A program made the position numbers and the translations under genes. Source: Sipunculus nudus (Eukaryota > Annelida > Sipuncula > Golfingiida > Sipunculidae). From it: a stretch of 64,000 bases of DNA. How positions within the stretch are numbered: position 1 is the stretch's first letter; each line of letters opens with the position of its first letter. The notes below the pieces were generated by a model, which worked only from the letters and a program-made list of their open reading frames with translations, was not told the origin of the DNA and made no database searches. Positions 44,288 to 53,750 of the stretch are shown one piece after another. Where the stretch lies: the NCBI GenBank assembly GCA_026874595.1, contig JAPPUL010000069.1:1424001-1488000 (forward strand), in the 5' to 3' direction.

Positions 44288-44872
44288 TTAAAGAGTTTTA
44301 TAATTGTTAAGGAAATCAAAGATCAAGTTGTCATAAGAAGCCGTAAGTCTAAAAGCCTTCAAAGCTAGTTTGAATCTAAGTTCTTTTGATATATTTCCTT
44401 GTTTAAGTTCAGATATAATAGTTTGATAATCATTTATATGCGATACCACGGTAGTGTATTTATAATTTTTAGCGGCAGCACGAATTAAAGCGACCCCGCC
44501 AATATCGATATTCTCAATAGCGTGATTAAAGGATACATCTTGTTTAGAAATGACTTTTTCGAAAGGGTATAAATTAACGAATACAAGGTCAATAGATGAG
44601 ATATTAAGCGATTTTAGGTCTTCAATATGTTTTTTGTCATCATTAATAGCGAGTATGCCGGCAAATATTTTGGGATGTAGTGTTTTGACTCTTCCGGAAA
44701 GTATTTCTTTAGAGTTAGTATATTGTTCAACTGAGGTTATAGGGATGCCAAGTTTTTGAATATAAGCGTAAGTACCCCCAGTTGAGATTAAGTTGATATT
44801 AAGCTTGTGTAATTCCTTTGCAAGGAAGTCGAGATTAGTTTTATCAGAGAGGGTAATAAGAGCTTGTTTCAT
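44288..44872 (-). CDS. purH: Stand-alone IMP cyclohydrolase domain (N-terminal part of PurH)
   Basis: The 194 residues align with the first 195-200 residues of bifunctional PurH: ALITLSDKTNLDFLAKEL, ISTGGTYAYIQ, SGRVKTLHPKIFAGIL, VNLYPFEK and ENIDIGGVALIRAAAKNY, ending at SYDNLIFDFLNN. This is the methylglyoxal-synthase-like domain that closes the purine ring of FAICAR to IMP. The AICAR transformylase domain (about 320 residues) is absent; the 170 bases to recN hold no remnant. The stop is clean, so this looks like a true single-domain gene. It follows tsaB by 19 bases. Confidence 0.9.
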   Translation of the reverse strand: MKQALITLSDKTNLDFLAKELHKLNINLISTGGTYAYIQKLGIPITSVEQYTNSKEILSGRVKTLHPKIFAGILAINDDKKHIEDLKSLNISSIDLVFVNLYPFEKVISKQDVSFNHAIENIDIGGVALIRAAAKNYKYTTVVSHINDYQTIISELKQGNISKELRFKLALKAFRLTASYDNLIFDFLNNYKTL

Positions 44873-44891
44873 AAGCTATCCTGTTATTGTA

Positions 44892-45605
44892 TTATAAATA
44901 TTGTTTTTTGTATAAAGGATTAAGTTGTTGATAATTAATGTTATTGCCTTTCTCAAAGAGTTTAAAACCGATATAGGCAAGAGAGCTTGCGTTAGGATAA
45001 TTAAAATAATCAGACATAAATATAATATTAGTATTAGGGATAGAATTGTTTTTACTAAAATATTCTTTTATGAGTATAATATTAGGGCTTAAAACTATGA
45101 TGGAGTCATTGAGCTTTATATGTTGTTTAACAGATATTGTGATGGAATTCAAGTCAGAGATTATGTTATCAATGATTTTGATATTGTTATGGAATAAGGA
45201 AGCATAGAATTGATTTTGCTTAGCATCGATTAGGACGAGAACGGGATGATGTAAATTAAAAGCTCTTAAGAGAGGAGCGACATTTTGATAAATGACATCG
45301 AATGCGGAAGTAGAAACGATGGAGTAGTTGCCAAACTGAGCGAGTGCACGTGCAAATGCGATACCGGATCGAAGAGAAGTAAAAGCGCCAGGTCCGATAT
45401 CAACACAAATGAGCTTAATAAGCTTTTTATTGATATTATAATTATTAATAATTGAGTCAAACATATTAGGAATGGAAGCAGAAAAGGAAGTGCCTCTAAG
45501 AGAGTATGAAGCTATGGTGTGGTTATGGTCAGCGATGGCGATAGAAGTATTATTAGAAGAGGTTTCAATAGCAAGAGCTAAAATCTGGTTGTAATTATTT
45601 TTCAT
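44892..45605 (-). CDS. tsaB: t6A biosynthesis protein TsaB
   Basis: TsaB is an inactive ASKHA-fold scaffold that works with TsaD and TsaE to add threonylcarbamoyl to A37 of ANN-reading tRNAs. Signatures are LALAIETSSNNTSIAI and IGPGAFTSLRSGIAFARALA. About 238 residues from the ATG at 45605; a TTG six codons upstream (45623) is also possible. tsaE is 97 or more bases upstream on the same strand. The gene lacks the iron-binding His residues of TsaD, as expected. tsaD itself is not in the window. Confidence 0.92.
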   Translation of the reverse strand: MKNNYNQILALAIETSSNNTSIAIADHNHTIASYSLRGTSFSASIPNMFDSIINNYNINKKLIKLICVDIGPGAFTSLRSGIAFARALAQFGNYSIVSTSAFDVIYQNVAPLLRAFNLHHPVLVLIDAKQNQFYASLFHNNIKIIDNIISDLNSITISVKQHIKLNDSIIVLSPNIILIKEYFSKNNSIPNTNIIFMSDYFNYPNASSLAYIGFKLFEKGNNINYQQLNPLYKKQYL

Positions 45606-45720
45606 AAAGCCATCCAAAGTCAATGGAAATTAAAGTATAAATATATTACAAAGCAAGCGAATAAAAAATGACAAAGAATAGAAAAAAAGAATAGAAAAAA
45701 AAGAATAGAAAAAAGAGTAT

Positions 45721-46179
45721 TTAAACTTTATAGATGGAAAGAAATCTATTAGATTGCGAGGAAACAGAGATATTGATAATAAACTTTGTTTTCTCAAAAG
45801 CAAAGAGCTGATAAAAAGGTTGTCCCCATTCAATTATAGTGATAAAAGAGGGGTCATCGAGTTGAATAATGTCAAGGTCAAAGACTTCTTCAGAAGAATT
45901 AATTCTAAAAAGGTCGACATGGATGAGAGAAAGGCCATTAGTATTAATATGAGTATTGACAATGGAAAAAGATGGGCTTGTAATAGAGGTTGGGTCTAAG
46001 TTAATAGCAGCAGCAATACCTTTTGCGAAAGTAGTTTTACCAGCGCCAAGCGGACCGTTAATAAAGATGGTTTCCCCGCCCAATAATTTAGAAGCAAAAC
46101 ATTTAGCAAAATCAAAAGACATATTCTCGGAAGAAGAGCAAAAAGTATATAAGATGTTGTTGTTATCAGTATAAGCCAT
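45721..46179 (-). CDS. tsaE: t6A biosynthesis ATPase TsaE
   Basis: A 152-residue P-loop ATPase of the TsaE (YjeE) family. Walker A is NGPLGAGKTTFAKGI. It is followed by TSITSPSFSIVN with the conserved Ser/Thr and by LIHVDLFRI. ITIIEWGQPFYQL corresponds to the EW-E motif that follows Walker B. It binds the TsaB-TsaD dimer and hydrolyses ATP during tRNA modification. It is the first gene of its group; a 15-base repeat lies directly upstream of its start. Confidence 0.93.
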   Translation of the reverse strand: MAYTDNNNILYTFCSSSENMSFDFAKCFASKLLGGETIFINGPLGAGKTTFAKGIAAAINLDPTSITSPSFSIVNTHINTNGLSLIHVDLFRINSSEEVFDLDIIQLDDPSFITIIEWGQPFYQLFAFEKTKFIINISVSSQSNRFLSIYKV

Positions 46180-46184
46180 AAATT

Positions 46185-46244
46185 AAATAGATTTCTCCGA
46201 AATAGATTTCTATGAAATAGATTTCTATGAAATAGATTTCTTGA
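46185..46244 (+). repeat. Four tandem copies of a 15-base unit
   Basis: AAATAGATTTCTATG and near-copies at 46185, 46200, 46215 and 46230. The middle copies are identical and the outer ones differ in the last few bases. It sits 5 bases upstream of the tsaE start in a divergent intergenic region, where it must overlap the tsaE leader. Confidence 0.9.
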
Positions 46245-46418
46245 AAAGGAGGCTATAAAAAATATATGAAAAAAAATGTATATAAGGTTTTAAAAAAAGT
46301 CATTACTAAATCCGAGCAATGAAATAGGTGAGATAAGCTAAGCTGTAAAAAATAAGCTGTCAAAAAGAGCTAAAGATTTAGAAAAGAAAATAATATGCGA
46401 GAGATGAGGGAAAACGGG

Positions 46419-47774
46419 ATGAATCTAAAGAATGGTAATAAAGTTATGAAAAAGCTATTGAGTATAGTTTTGCTGCTGTTATCCTATAACTTATACGGAG
46501 CAAGCGAGCTAGAAGATGGAGTTGTGGTCTCAGGAGATGTAGGTGTAGGAGGGCTTGAAAGAGGTGATGGTATATTTGGTTATAAATATAATATATTGGA
46601 AAAAAAGAATGAAGGAAGAGGAGGTGTTGGGGGTAAAAAGATAAAAGGTGTTAAAGGGATGCTGGATGAGGAAGGATTAAAGAGACTTACAAAGGCGGAT
46701 AAGAAGAAGTTATTAGAAATGCTACGCTTGAAGGTGGGTCCTGATGACATAATATGGAGCTATGGAGGTGGCGGACAATATATAGATTTGTATGTAAGGA
46801 AGAAAGAGGGGATAGGCTCGGTGATGCTAACAAATATGTACTACGGGGAAGAATTTATAAATAAATATGGGTCAGGAGTATATGGACTTAGAACACGTGT
46901 AAGAAATGGAGCAAACGATAATGAGAAGCGCTATATAGGCGGCAAGCTGGTATCAAATAAATCAAAGGGTTATAAATTTCTAATAGATTCAACAGTAGAA
47001 AGACATAAAATACTAGGCCAAGCCTTCAAGCTACGTATACCGAAGGTAGTAGAATATGGTTATAAATCTAGGAGCTCAAATTACGGAGTTATAAAGATAA
47101 GGAAGGGGGTAACCTTGAATTTAAGGAGTTATAAAAGGAAGTATGGGAATGGGAGTGGAGGTTATTATAATAATCCGATAAAGCTAAACCACACAGAAGA
47201 GGAGTATGTAAATAGCCTAAGGTCAAAGTTAAAGAAGGTAGGTAGTCATAAGGAAGGAGCTTATGATGTTTTGGTTATAAGTTATAAGAGTAAAAGTAGC
47301 TACTTAGGATATTTCTTACTTAAAGATAGAAGGGAAGAGGGAGAGTATAAGAAGGTATCATTTTTGAAGCCAGAAGAGCTAGGAAGTGGCAAAGTAAGAA
47401 ATAGAGATGGGAAGGCATATGTAATGCGAGCGATAAGGAAATCAGATGGAGAGATAGAAATAACATCTCATATATATTTAAAGGAAAGGAAAAAAGAGCA
47501 TGAATATGAGATAACAGCAATAGATGAGAATAAGCTAAGGAGTAAAAACTATTTATTGGTGTTATTGCTGCCGAGGGAGGAAAATGTACGAGAAGAGGTA
47601 TACGAAGAGGAGCTCTCGAGCTCCAAGGGGGTAGAATCGAATATTACGGATGGGGATAAGAAGAAGTTATTAATAATAAACGAATCGAGCGTAGATGATG
47701 GAGGAGGTGTATCTGACGGAGGAGAGAGTAAAGGTGTAAGAAGAGGAGAAGAAATCTACTTTCAAGAGAGGTAA
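46419..47774 (+). CDS. Secreted protein of unknown function
   Basis: I place the start at ATG 46419, which has GAGGG about 8 bases upstream; an ATG at 46395 is possible. A signal peptide with core LLSIVLLLLSYNLYG is followed by a Gly/Lys/Arg/Tyr-rich protein of about 425 residues. It has several strand-like stretches (QYIDLYVRKKE, VEYGYKSRSSNYGVIKIRKG, YLGYFLLKDRRE) and a C-terminal acidic region with many Val, Glu and Gly. It probably acts in the periplasm or outer membrane. The family is not recognised. pabB begins 106 bases later, but function need not be linked. Confidence 0.65.
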   Translation: MNLKNGNKVMKKLLSIVLLLLSYNLYGASELEDGVVVSGDVGVGGLERGDGIFGYKYNILEKKNEGRGGVGGKKIKGVKGMLDEEGLKRLTKADKKKLLEMLRLKVGPDDIIWSYGGGGQYIDLYVRKKEGIGSVMLTNMYYGEEFINKYGSGVYGLRTRVRNGANDNEKRYIGGKLVSNKSKGYKFLIDSTVERHKILGQAFKLRIPKVVEYGYKSRSSNYGVIKIRKGVTLNLRSYKRKYGNGSGGYYNNPIKLNHTEEEYVNSLRSKLKKVGSHKEGAYDVLVISYKSKSSYLGYFLLKDRREEGEYKKVSFLKPEELGSGKVRNRDGKAYVMRAIRKSDGEIEITSHIYLKERKKEHEYEITAIDENKLRSKNYLLVLLLPREENVREEVYEEELSSSKGVESNITDGDKKKLLIINESSVDDGGGVSDGGESKGVRRGEEIYFQER

Positions 47775-47880
47775 AAATCAAATCGTTTTGTATAACTATG
47801 AGTATGTATCAAAAGATAATGTTTGAAGTAATATAGCGAAGAGATTATATTGTATATCTAAAGAGAAAATAGAATATGGA

Positions 47881-49104
47881 GTGGCAGTGTCGTGTTCAAA
47901 AGCAAGCTTTCATTTTGAAACAAACAAACTAAATCAAGACAACAGATATAGCTATTATTTTGAGAATCCAGAAGAAGTATTGTTATTAGAGGGAGTAGAA
48001 AACGTTTATGAGATGGAGCTATTTTTTGCAAAGCTTGAAGAGCTTAGGAAAGACTATTACCTAGCAGGTTTTTTGAGTTATGAACTATGTAATATCCTAA
48101 ACAAAGATAAACCAGGTGATATTAGAGCAAAGAGTAAATTTCCATATGCCTTATTTGGGGTCTATAAAGGAGTAAAAGTATATGACAATAAACTTGGTTA
48201 TGGTCTAGGTGCTAAGGCATGCGGTGCTAATTTAATGCTGGCTGAGCGAATAGGGGATAAAGAAAGTTATGCAACAACTAATATTAAGTTGCTGACAAAT
48301 TTTAGAGAGTATAAAAAGCGGATTCAACGAATTAAAGAGCTAATAGAGAGAGGAGAAGTATATCAAATAAATTATACAACGAAGTATAAATTTGATTTTG
48401 CCGGGAGTCCCTATATTTTATATAATGATTTAAAGGAATGCCAAAAGACAAGTTATAGTGTATATGGCGAGTTTGGAGATTATGTAATATTATCGTTTTC
48501 GCCGGAGTTATTTTTCCGAGTTAAAGGCAATAGAATAAAGATGAAACCGATTAAGGGGACTATTGGTCGAGGGCTAGGTGTAAAAGAGGATGCAAAGGTA
48601 TTGGAATCATTTAAGAAAGATAAGAAAAATATGAGTGAAAACGTAATGATAGTAGATTTACTTAGGAATGATTTAGGGAGGGTATGCAAATTTGGGACAG
48701 TAGAGGTAAAGAAGCTGTTTGAGATAGAACGTTATGCAACACTATATCAAATGGTCTCAACACTTGAGGGAGAATTGCGTGATAATATTAGTTTTTATGA
48801 GCTACTAGAATGTTTATATCCGAGCGGGTCGATAACGGGAGCACCTAAGTATGCAAGTATGGCTTATATAAGGGAGCTAGAAGACGAATCTCGAAAAGTA
48901 TATACAGGGTCTCTTGGTTTTCTTAGTCCGAGTGGGGAAATGGTATTTAACGTAGGAATAAGGACGTTATTAATAGAAGGAGGTAAGCGGGGAGAATATG
49001 GTATAGGGAGTGGAATAATATATGATTCACAGGCGATGTCAGAGTATAGAGAATGTAAGTTGAAGGCAAAGTTTGTAAAGGAAGTGCTTGAGAGGGGTAA
49101 GTAA
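47881..49104 (+). CDS. pabB: Aminodeoxychorismate synthase component I
   Basis: A chorismate-binding enzyme of about 407 residues; with a glutaminase it makes 4-amino-4-deoxychorismate. The chorismate-binding half contains RIKELIERGEVYQINYTTK, SFSPELFFR, KPIKGTIGRG, SENVMIVDLLRNDLGRVC, SGSITGAPK and the C-terminal GSGIIYDS. The first 130 residues form the TrpE/PabB N-terminal domain. It is coupled with pabC, whose reading frame begins at the stop, and there is no trp gene around, so PabB is favoured over TrpE. The glutaminase gene is not in the window. Confidence 0.88.
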   Translation: MAVSCSKASFHFETNKLNQDNRYSYYFENPEEVLLLEGVENVYEMELFFAKLEELRKDYYLAGFLSYELCNILNKDKPGDIRAKSKFPYALFGVYKGVKVYDNKLGYGLGAKACGANLMLAERIGDKESYATTNIKLLTNFREYKKRIQRIKELIERGEVYQINYTTKYKFDFAGSPYILYNDLKECQKTSYSVYGEFGDYVILSFSPELFFRVKGNRIKMKPIKGTIGRGLGVKEDAKVLESFKKDKKNMSENVMIVDLLRNDLGRVCKFGTVEVKKLFEIERYATLYQMVSTLEGELRDNISFYELLECLYPSGSITGAPKYASMAYIRELEDESRKVYTGSLGFLSPSGEMVFNVGIRTLLIEGGKRGEYGIGSGIIYDSQAMSEYRECKLKAKFVKEVLERGK

Positions 49105-49105
49105 G

Positions 49106-49807
49106 GTGGATAAGAGGAGAGAGGATATAAAAGCTTCTAATATAACTTCTTCTGGAGAGGTAGAGAGTTTTAAAATACTTGAGGCGCTAAGATATTATAA
49201 TGGATATATAAATATAGATTTGCATTTGGAGAGGCTAAGCAAGGCATCAAAGCGGTTTAACTTTGCCTGTGATAAAGCTTTGTTAGAGAAGGCGTTGAAT
49301 GAGAGTGAGAAGCTTAATGGCAGAGCAAACGTTTTATATAAGGTGCGCCTAAAGCTATCAGTAAAAGGAGAAATTTGTATAGAATATATAGAAGTAGCTG
49401 TCTTAGATAAGATAGGATACAATTTAATTCTGTCAAAAGAGCGGACTTATAGTAGGGATAAGTTTTTGTATTATAAAACGACTAAAAGGTCATTATATGA
49501 CAAAGAGCATGAACGAGCCCGAAACAAGGGATATTATGACGTATTATTCTTTAATGAGCGTGAAGAATTAACGGAAGGAGCGATAACAAATATTTATGTA
49601 AAGTATAGCGATGGGAAGCTATATACCCCACGAATTAGTAGTGGATTACTAAATGGTATAGTAAGAGGGATTTTATTGGAAAGTGGTTTGGTAGGGGAAA
49701 AAGATATATATAAGGATGAGTTAAAAGATGAGTTAATGAGAGGAGGCAGGGTATATGTATCAAATTCTATAATAGGTTTTAGGGAGGGAATATTGAAAAT
49801 AGAGTAA
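49106..49807 (+). CDS. pabC: 4-amino-4-deoxychorismate lyase (class IV aminotransferase fold)
   Basis: PLP enzyme that releases 4-aminobenzoate and pyruvate from aminodeoxychorismate. Visible are NIDLHLERLSKASKRF, KTTKRSLYDKEHERARNKGYYDVLFFNE with the PLP-Lys likely in YYKTTKRS, ELTEGAITNIYV, TPRISSGLLNGIVRGILL and VYVSNSIIGF. I place the start at GTG 49106, two bases after the pabB stop, with AGAGGGG upstream. Earlier TTG starts would overlap pabB. The pair pabB-pabC is a common spirochaete and Firmicutes arrangement. Confidence 0.88.
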   Translation: MDKRREDIKASNITSSGEVESFKILEALRYYNGYINIDLHLERLSKASKRFNFACDKALLEKALNESEKLNGRANVLYKVRLKLSVKGEICIEYIEVAVLDKIGYNLILSKERTYSRDKFLYYKTTKRSLYDKEHERARNKGYYDVLFFNEREELTEGAITNIYVKYSDGKLYTPRISSGLLNGIVRGILLESGLVGEKDIYKDELKDELMRGGRVYVSNSIIGFREGILKIE

Positions 49808-49924
49808 ATAAAAATATTGGTTATAAATTAAAGTAATTAAGATTATAAAAAAATTCAATATTATGTAGCTTAGGACCGACAACAAACCATCGAAAAGAGA
49901 ATTGAAGAATAGAAAGGTATTGCC

Positions 49925-50284
49925 ATGGATGGTAAATTTAAGAAAGTGAATGTGATAGAGTATGGATTTTACGGAGGAGGGGGTCTATATTGCAATAATA
50001 TTAGAAAAGATTTAGTGCGTAAATTCATGCGTGCAAAATTTGGCACCCCAAATGGCAATTCGCTAAGAGAAGATGAGAGTACATGGAAATATGTATTATG
50101 CTGTGAGTTGGTGTATCTAACGGTGTATGATTATGGAGACACATGGAGTGTTGGTTTTGTAGAGGAACGAGAAAAGGTATCAGATTATGAAAAGACAAAA
50201 TCGTTTGCAAATATGCTATGCAACTATCTAAAGGAAGGGATAAAAGCGAGTAGCAGTTTTGTACAAGAGGGCATAAATATATAG
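49925..50284 (+). CDS. Small hypothetical protein
   Basis: A 119-residue protein with no signal peptide. It has Gly-rich GFYGGGGLYCNN near residue 15, basic helix VRKFMRAKFGTPN, and a strand-rich middle (WKYVLCCELVYLTVYDYGDTWSVGFVEE). It is cytoplasmic by prediction. The length, codon use like its neighbours and plausible leader AGAAAGGTATTGCC before the ATG support a real gene. I do not recognise the family. Confidence 0.6.
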   Translation: MDGKFKKVNVIEYGFYGGGGLYCNNIRKDLVRKFMRAKFGTPNGNSLREDESTWKYVLCCELVYLTVYDYGDTWSVGFVEEREKVSDYEKTKSFANMLCNYLKEGIKASSSFVQEGINI

Positions 50285-50318
50285 TAGAATTCTCTTTAAA
50301 GGCTTTAACTATTAAAAG

Positions 50319-51599
50319 TTAAGATACACGGATAATATTGGCTCCAAGATTATTTAACCGTTTATCAATATTTTCATAACCTCTGTCGATTTGGACAATA
50401 TTATGAATAATACTTTTACCGTTAGCACAAAGCGAAGCAATAAGTAAAGCTATCCCGGCTCTAATATCAGGGCTTCTAAACTCCTCGCCATAAAGAGTAG
50501 AAGGGCCAATAACAACAGCTCTATGCGGGTCACACAAAACGATTCTAGCCCCCATATTAATAAGCTGGTCAACAAAAAACAACCTACTTTCAAATAACTT
50601 TTCAAAGATAAGAACAGTACCGTTACACTGAGTAGCAGTAACCAAAGCAATACTAATAAGGTCAGCCGGGAAACCGGGCCAAGGAGCATCATCTATTTTA
50701 GTAATAGCTTCATGATAATCTGTTTGAATATTAAGGCGTTGATTTTTGGGAACAATGATATCATCATCTTGTTGTAAGACATGGATACCAAGTTTTTCGA
50801 AGATGGAAAGAATCATGCGCAAGTATTTAGTGGCAGCATTTTCGATGGTGATTTGACTATTAGTTACAGCAGCAAGGGAAATAAAGCTTCCGACCTCAAG
50901 GTAGTCGGCAGAAATAGTGTGAGTAGCGCCAGAAAGTTCTTTAACCCCTTCAATGGTTAATATATTAGATCCAATGCCTTTAATTTTAGCACCTAATTTA
51001 TTCAAGAACTTACAAAGTTGTTGAACATGAGGTTCGCTTGCAGCGTTATGAATAATAGTGCTACCTTCAGCAAGACAAGAAGCCATAATGGTATTTTCGG
51101 TAGCAGTAACTGAAGCCTCATCCAATAAGATATCAGCGCCCCTAATTTTTTTACAAGAGAAATGATATCCCTTCTGATTGATATCCACGTTAACACCCAA
51201 AGCCTTAAGTGCAAGTATATGTGTATCAATACGTCTGCGTCCTATCTTGTCGCCTCCGGGACGAGGGAAATAGACATCTTGACATCTAATTATAAGTGGA
51301 GCGATTAAAGTTAGGGAACCTCTTAACTTTTGTGCAGATTCTATGTTTAAATCAGAAGAAGATATATCCTTAGCATTAAAAGAGTATGAGTTATCGTCTA
51401 ATTTCTCAATACAAACGCCAATACTTTTAAGTAGGTCAATCATATAGATGATGTCAACAATATTTGGCAAATTATGAATAATTATAGTTTCTTTAGATAA
51501 AACTAAAGCCGCTAAAATGGGTAAAGCTTCATTTTTGTTGCCTTGAGGAGTTATAGTCCCAGATAAAGTAGATTGTCCTTCTACGATAAAATATGCCAT
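50319..51599 (-). CDS. murA: UDP-N-acetylglucosamine enolpyruvyl transferase with Asp at the fosfomycin site
   Basis: First committed enzyme of peptidoglycan synthesis, transferring enolpyruvate from PEP to UDP-GlcNAc. The 426 residues show [12 protein letters not shown] with K22, [21 protein letters not shown] and [12 protein letters not shown]. In the flexible active-site loop the motif PGGCxIG reads PGGDKIG: Asp117 (codon GAC at 51249-51251) replaces the usual catalytic Cys115. Enzymes with Asp here stay active but are not alkylated by fosfomycin. It is alone on its strand. Confidence 0.95.
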   Translation of the reverse strand: MAYFIVEGQSTLSGTITPQGNKNEALPILAALVLSKETIIIHNLPNIVDIIYMIDLLKSIGVCIEKLDDNSYSFNAKDISSSDLNIESAQKLRGSLTLIAPLIIRCQDVYFPRPGGDKIGRRRIDTHILALKALGVNVDINQKGYHFSCKKIRGADILLDEASVTATENTIMASCLAEGSTIIHNAASEPHVQQLCKFLNKLGAKIKGIGSNILTIEGVKELSGATHTISADYLEVGSFISLAAVTNSQITIENAATKYLRMILSIFEKLGIHVLQQDDDIIVPKNQRLNIQTDYHEAITKIDDAPWPGFPADLISIALVTATQCNGTVLIFEKLFESRLFFVDQLINMGARIVLCDPHRAVVIGPSTLYGEEFRSPDIRAGIALLIASLCANGKSIIHNIVQIDRGYENIDKRLNNLGANIIRVS

Positions 51600-51816
51600 A
51601 GAATAAAGCTCTTAACTTAAATAGATTATTATATAGATAAAAGTTATAAAATATAGATTTTGCATAAAAAAGAAAACCTGAAAAGTTTTTAAAGGAGATA
51701 TAAAAGCTTTTAATTTACAAATCAGAATAATATATATTACTATTTTAATAACAGTTGCGTTATCAGAATAGATTAAGCTTTGTCTAGATAAAAAGTTTAA
51801 AAAAAAGGTTAAATAT

Positions 51817-52704
51817 ATGGAAAGTTTAAAAAAGATTTCAAAAGACATGCAAGAATATATAAAAAGAGGTAATGTTATAAGGCGCTGTAAGAATAAATTA
51901 GATAATCTGCTTTTAGAGCGTGAGAAGAGGATGAAGGAATTGGGCAAACAATTTAGTAGTAAGCTTAAGGGCAAACGTTTTATTAATAGGCAAATAAAGG
52001 ATTGCCTAAAGAAGATCAATATGTATGATTCTCAGCTGGTAGAAAATACTAAAATTCTAAATAGATTAGAAAGAGAAAAAAAAGACTCAGATGTGGCATA
52101 CAAAGAGGAGAAGGCTAATCAAAAAACAGAGTATATAAATCTGATAAAGGAAAAAGAGGTTCTAACGGATAAATATATTGAGTTAAAGAAGCGCTTAGGG
52201 CAACAGAATAAGGAACTTAGGAAACAAGGCAAGGGAATATTGGGTACTTTTAGTTTAAGTCAAAATGAGTCTGAGTCTGAAGCTGGTGCATTGCAAGACG
52301 ATATAGAGGCTATAAATATATCTTTTGAGAAGTTAAAAAGCGATGCAAAGAAGCTTGAGAAAGGTAATATAGAAAATACCGACAAGCTAAACGCAAGTAT
52401 TATGGAGATAAATGCTAAGCAACAAATGATTGAGGCAAAAAAAGATGTTGAGTATATAGAACTTGGGAAACTGACTTTATCAAAGCGCACGCGAGATAAG
52501 AACATAGTGAAAACAAAGAAGCGTTTACAAGTTATTGACAAGTTAAAACTTGAGCTTGAAAATATAATTAAGAATGGCAAGATGACATTAGAAAGCCATG
52601 GAATAAAACGTACAAAATGGTTAATATTAGCAGTTGTTATTCTAGGTATGGGACTTATATTGGGTATTATTTATCTACTTGTCTTCTCTAATATTTTATT
52701 ATAA
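51817..52704 (+). CDS. Coiled-coil protein with C-terminal membrane anchor
   Basis: The 295-residue protein is predicted mostly coiled coil (about 1-255, repeated K/E/L heptads), ending in one hydrophobic helix (WLILAVVILGMGLILGIIYLLVF, about 270-292), with no N-terminal signal: a tail-anchored topology, coiled coil in the cytoplasm. The function is unknown. The last 34 bases overlap the 3' end of queG on the other strand. An AAGG precedes the ATG. Confidence 0.7.
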   Translation: MESLKKISKDMQEYIKRGNVIRRCKNKLDNLLLEREKRMKELGKQFSSKLKGKRFINRQIKDCLKKINMYDSQLVENTKILNRLEREKKDSDVAYKEEKANQKTEYINLIKEKEVLTDKYIELKKRLGQQNKELRKQGKGILGTFSLSQNESESEAGALQDDIEAINISFEKLKSDAKKLEKGNIENTDKLNASIMEINAKQQMIEAKKDVEYIELGKLTLSKRTRDKNIVKTKKRLQVIDKLKLELENIIKNGKMTLESHGIKRTKWLILAVVILGMGLILGIIYLLVFSNILL

Positions 52705-53732
52705 GCCCAAATAACATATGGTGTTAGGAATGAGTCATTTAGCTTAAGTATGTTCTTAAGTGTGGGTAGATACTCTTTATTTTTAGAATTGCCAGCAACG
52801 ATTATAGCGTTTCTAAGGAATGGTTTTTGTGAAGCTCTTTTAATAGGACTTTGCTTAAAAAGAGTTCTAAAGCTGTTATCCGTACTTAACTTTAGAAAGT
52901 TATTTAAATTAGTTTTTGTAATACTTTCTTTTGGTTTTAGGCTAATAATATTAGTCTTAGTAGGTTTAGCATTCCATGGACATACATCCTGACAAATATC
53001 ACAACCAAAGATATTATTTCCAATATGTTTAAGAAGGTTTTTGTTAGTATGGTCTTTTAATTCTATAGTTAGATAAGAAATACAAAGCCTACTATCCAAA
53101 ACATATGGTTTAACTAAAGCACCGGTAGGACATGCATCGATACAGCGTCTACATGTGCTGCAATAGTTAGAAGCTGCTTGGTCAACAGGGATATCTATAT
53201 TTGTAATTATTTCGCCTAAGAATACATAAGAGCCTATATCTTTATTTATAATACATGTATTTTTACCTATCCAACCAATACCTGCTTTTTGCGCATATGC
53301 CTTTTCAAGTATAGGTGCTGTATCGCTAACATATCTTAACTTAGCATCTTTATATTTCGTATTAATATAAAAACAAAGACGCTTAAGCATTTTTGACATT
53401 ACTATATGATAGTCTTTACCTCGTGCATATTTTGATATAAGCGCATCTTTAGAAGGTTTTGTATCATCTTCACTAAAGTAGTTAAGTCCAAGCGATATTA
53501 TACTTTTAACTCCAGGCATATTCACTTTACTTCTTTTGTGTGGCTCTTTACTCATATAAGCCATAGCCCCTGCATAACCTTTAGAAAGCCAGTTTTTATA
53601 ATGTTCGTAGTCTTTTGGTACGTCCGGATTTGAAATGCCTATTAAATCAAAACCTATAGATTTAGCCTGTTCTTTTATCGCCTGCTTAAGAAGAAATTTA
53701 TCTGTATCTAAAGTATTTAATCTGTTTGACAT
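52671..53732 (-). CDS. queG: Epoxyqueuosine reductase
   Basis: The last enzyme of queuosine tRNA modification. The 353 residues contain a cobalamin-binding N-terminal region (FDLIGIS, SIISLGLNYFS, KYARGKDYH), the two [4Fe-4S] motifs CSTCRRCIDACPTGAL and CDICQDVCPWN, and a HEAT-like C terminus. Tyrosine and aspartate of the cobalamin site lie in the usual place (YARGKDYH; VSDTAPILEKAYAQKAGIGWIGKN). It follows the GLUG lipoprotein gene by 18 bases on the same strand. Confidence 0.95.
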   Translation of the reverse strand: MSNRLNTLDTDKFLLKQAIKEQAKSIGFDLIGISNPDVPKDYEHYKNWLSKGYAGAMAYMSKEPHKRSKVNMPGVKSIISLGLNYFSEDDTKPSKDALISKYARGKDYHIVMSKMLKRLCFYINTKYKDAKLRYVSDTAPILEKAYAQKAGIGWIGKNTCIINKDIGSYVFLGEIITNIDIPVDQAASNYCSTCRRCIDACPTGALVKPYVLDSRLCISYLTIELKDHTNKNLLKHIGNNIFGCDICQDVCPWNAKPTKTNIISLKPKESITKTNLNNFLKLSTDNSFRTLFKQSPIKRASQKPFLRNAIIVAGNSKNKEYLPTLKNILKLNDSFLTPYVIWAYNKILEKTSR

Positions 53733-53750
53733 TAGAGTAATCTTTATAAA

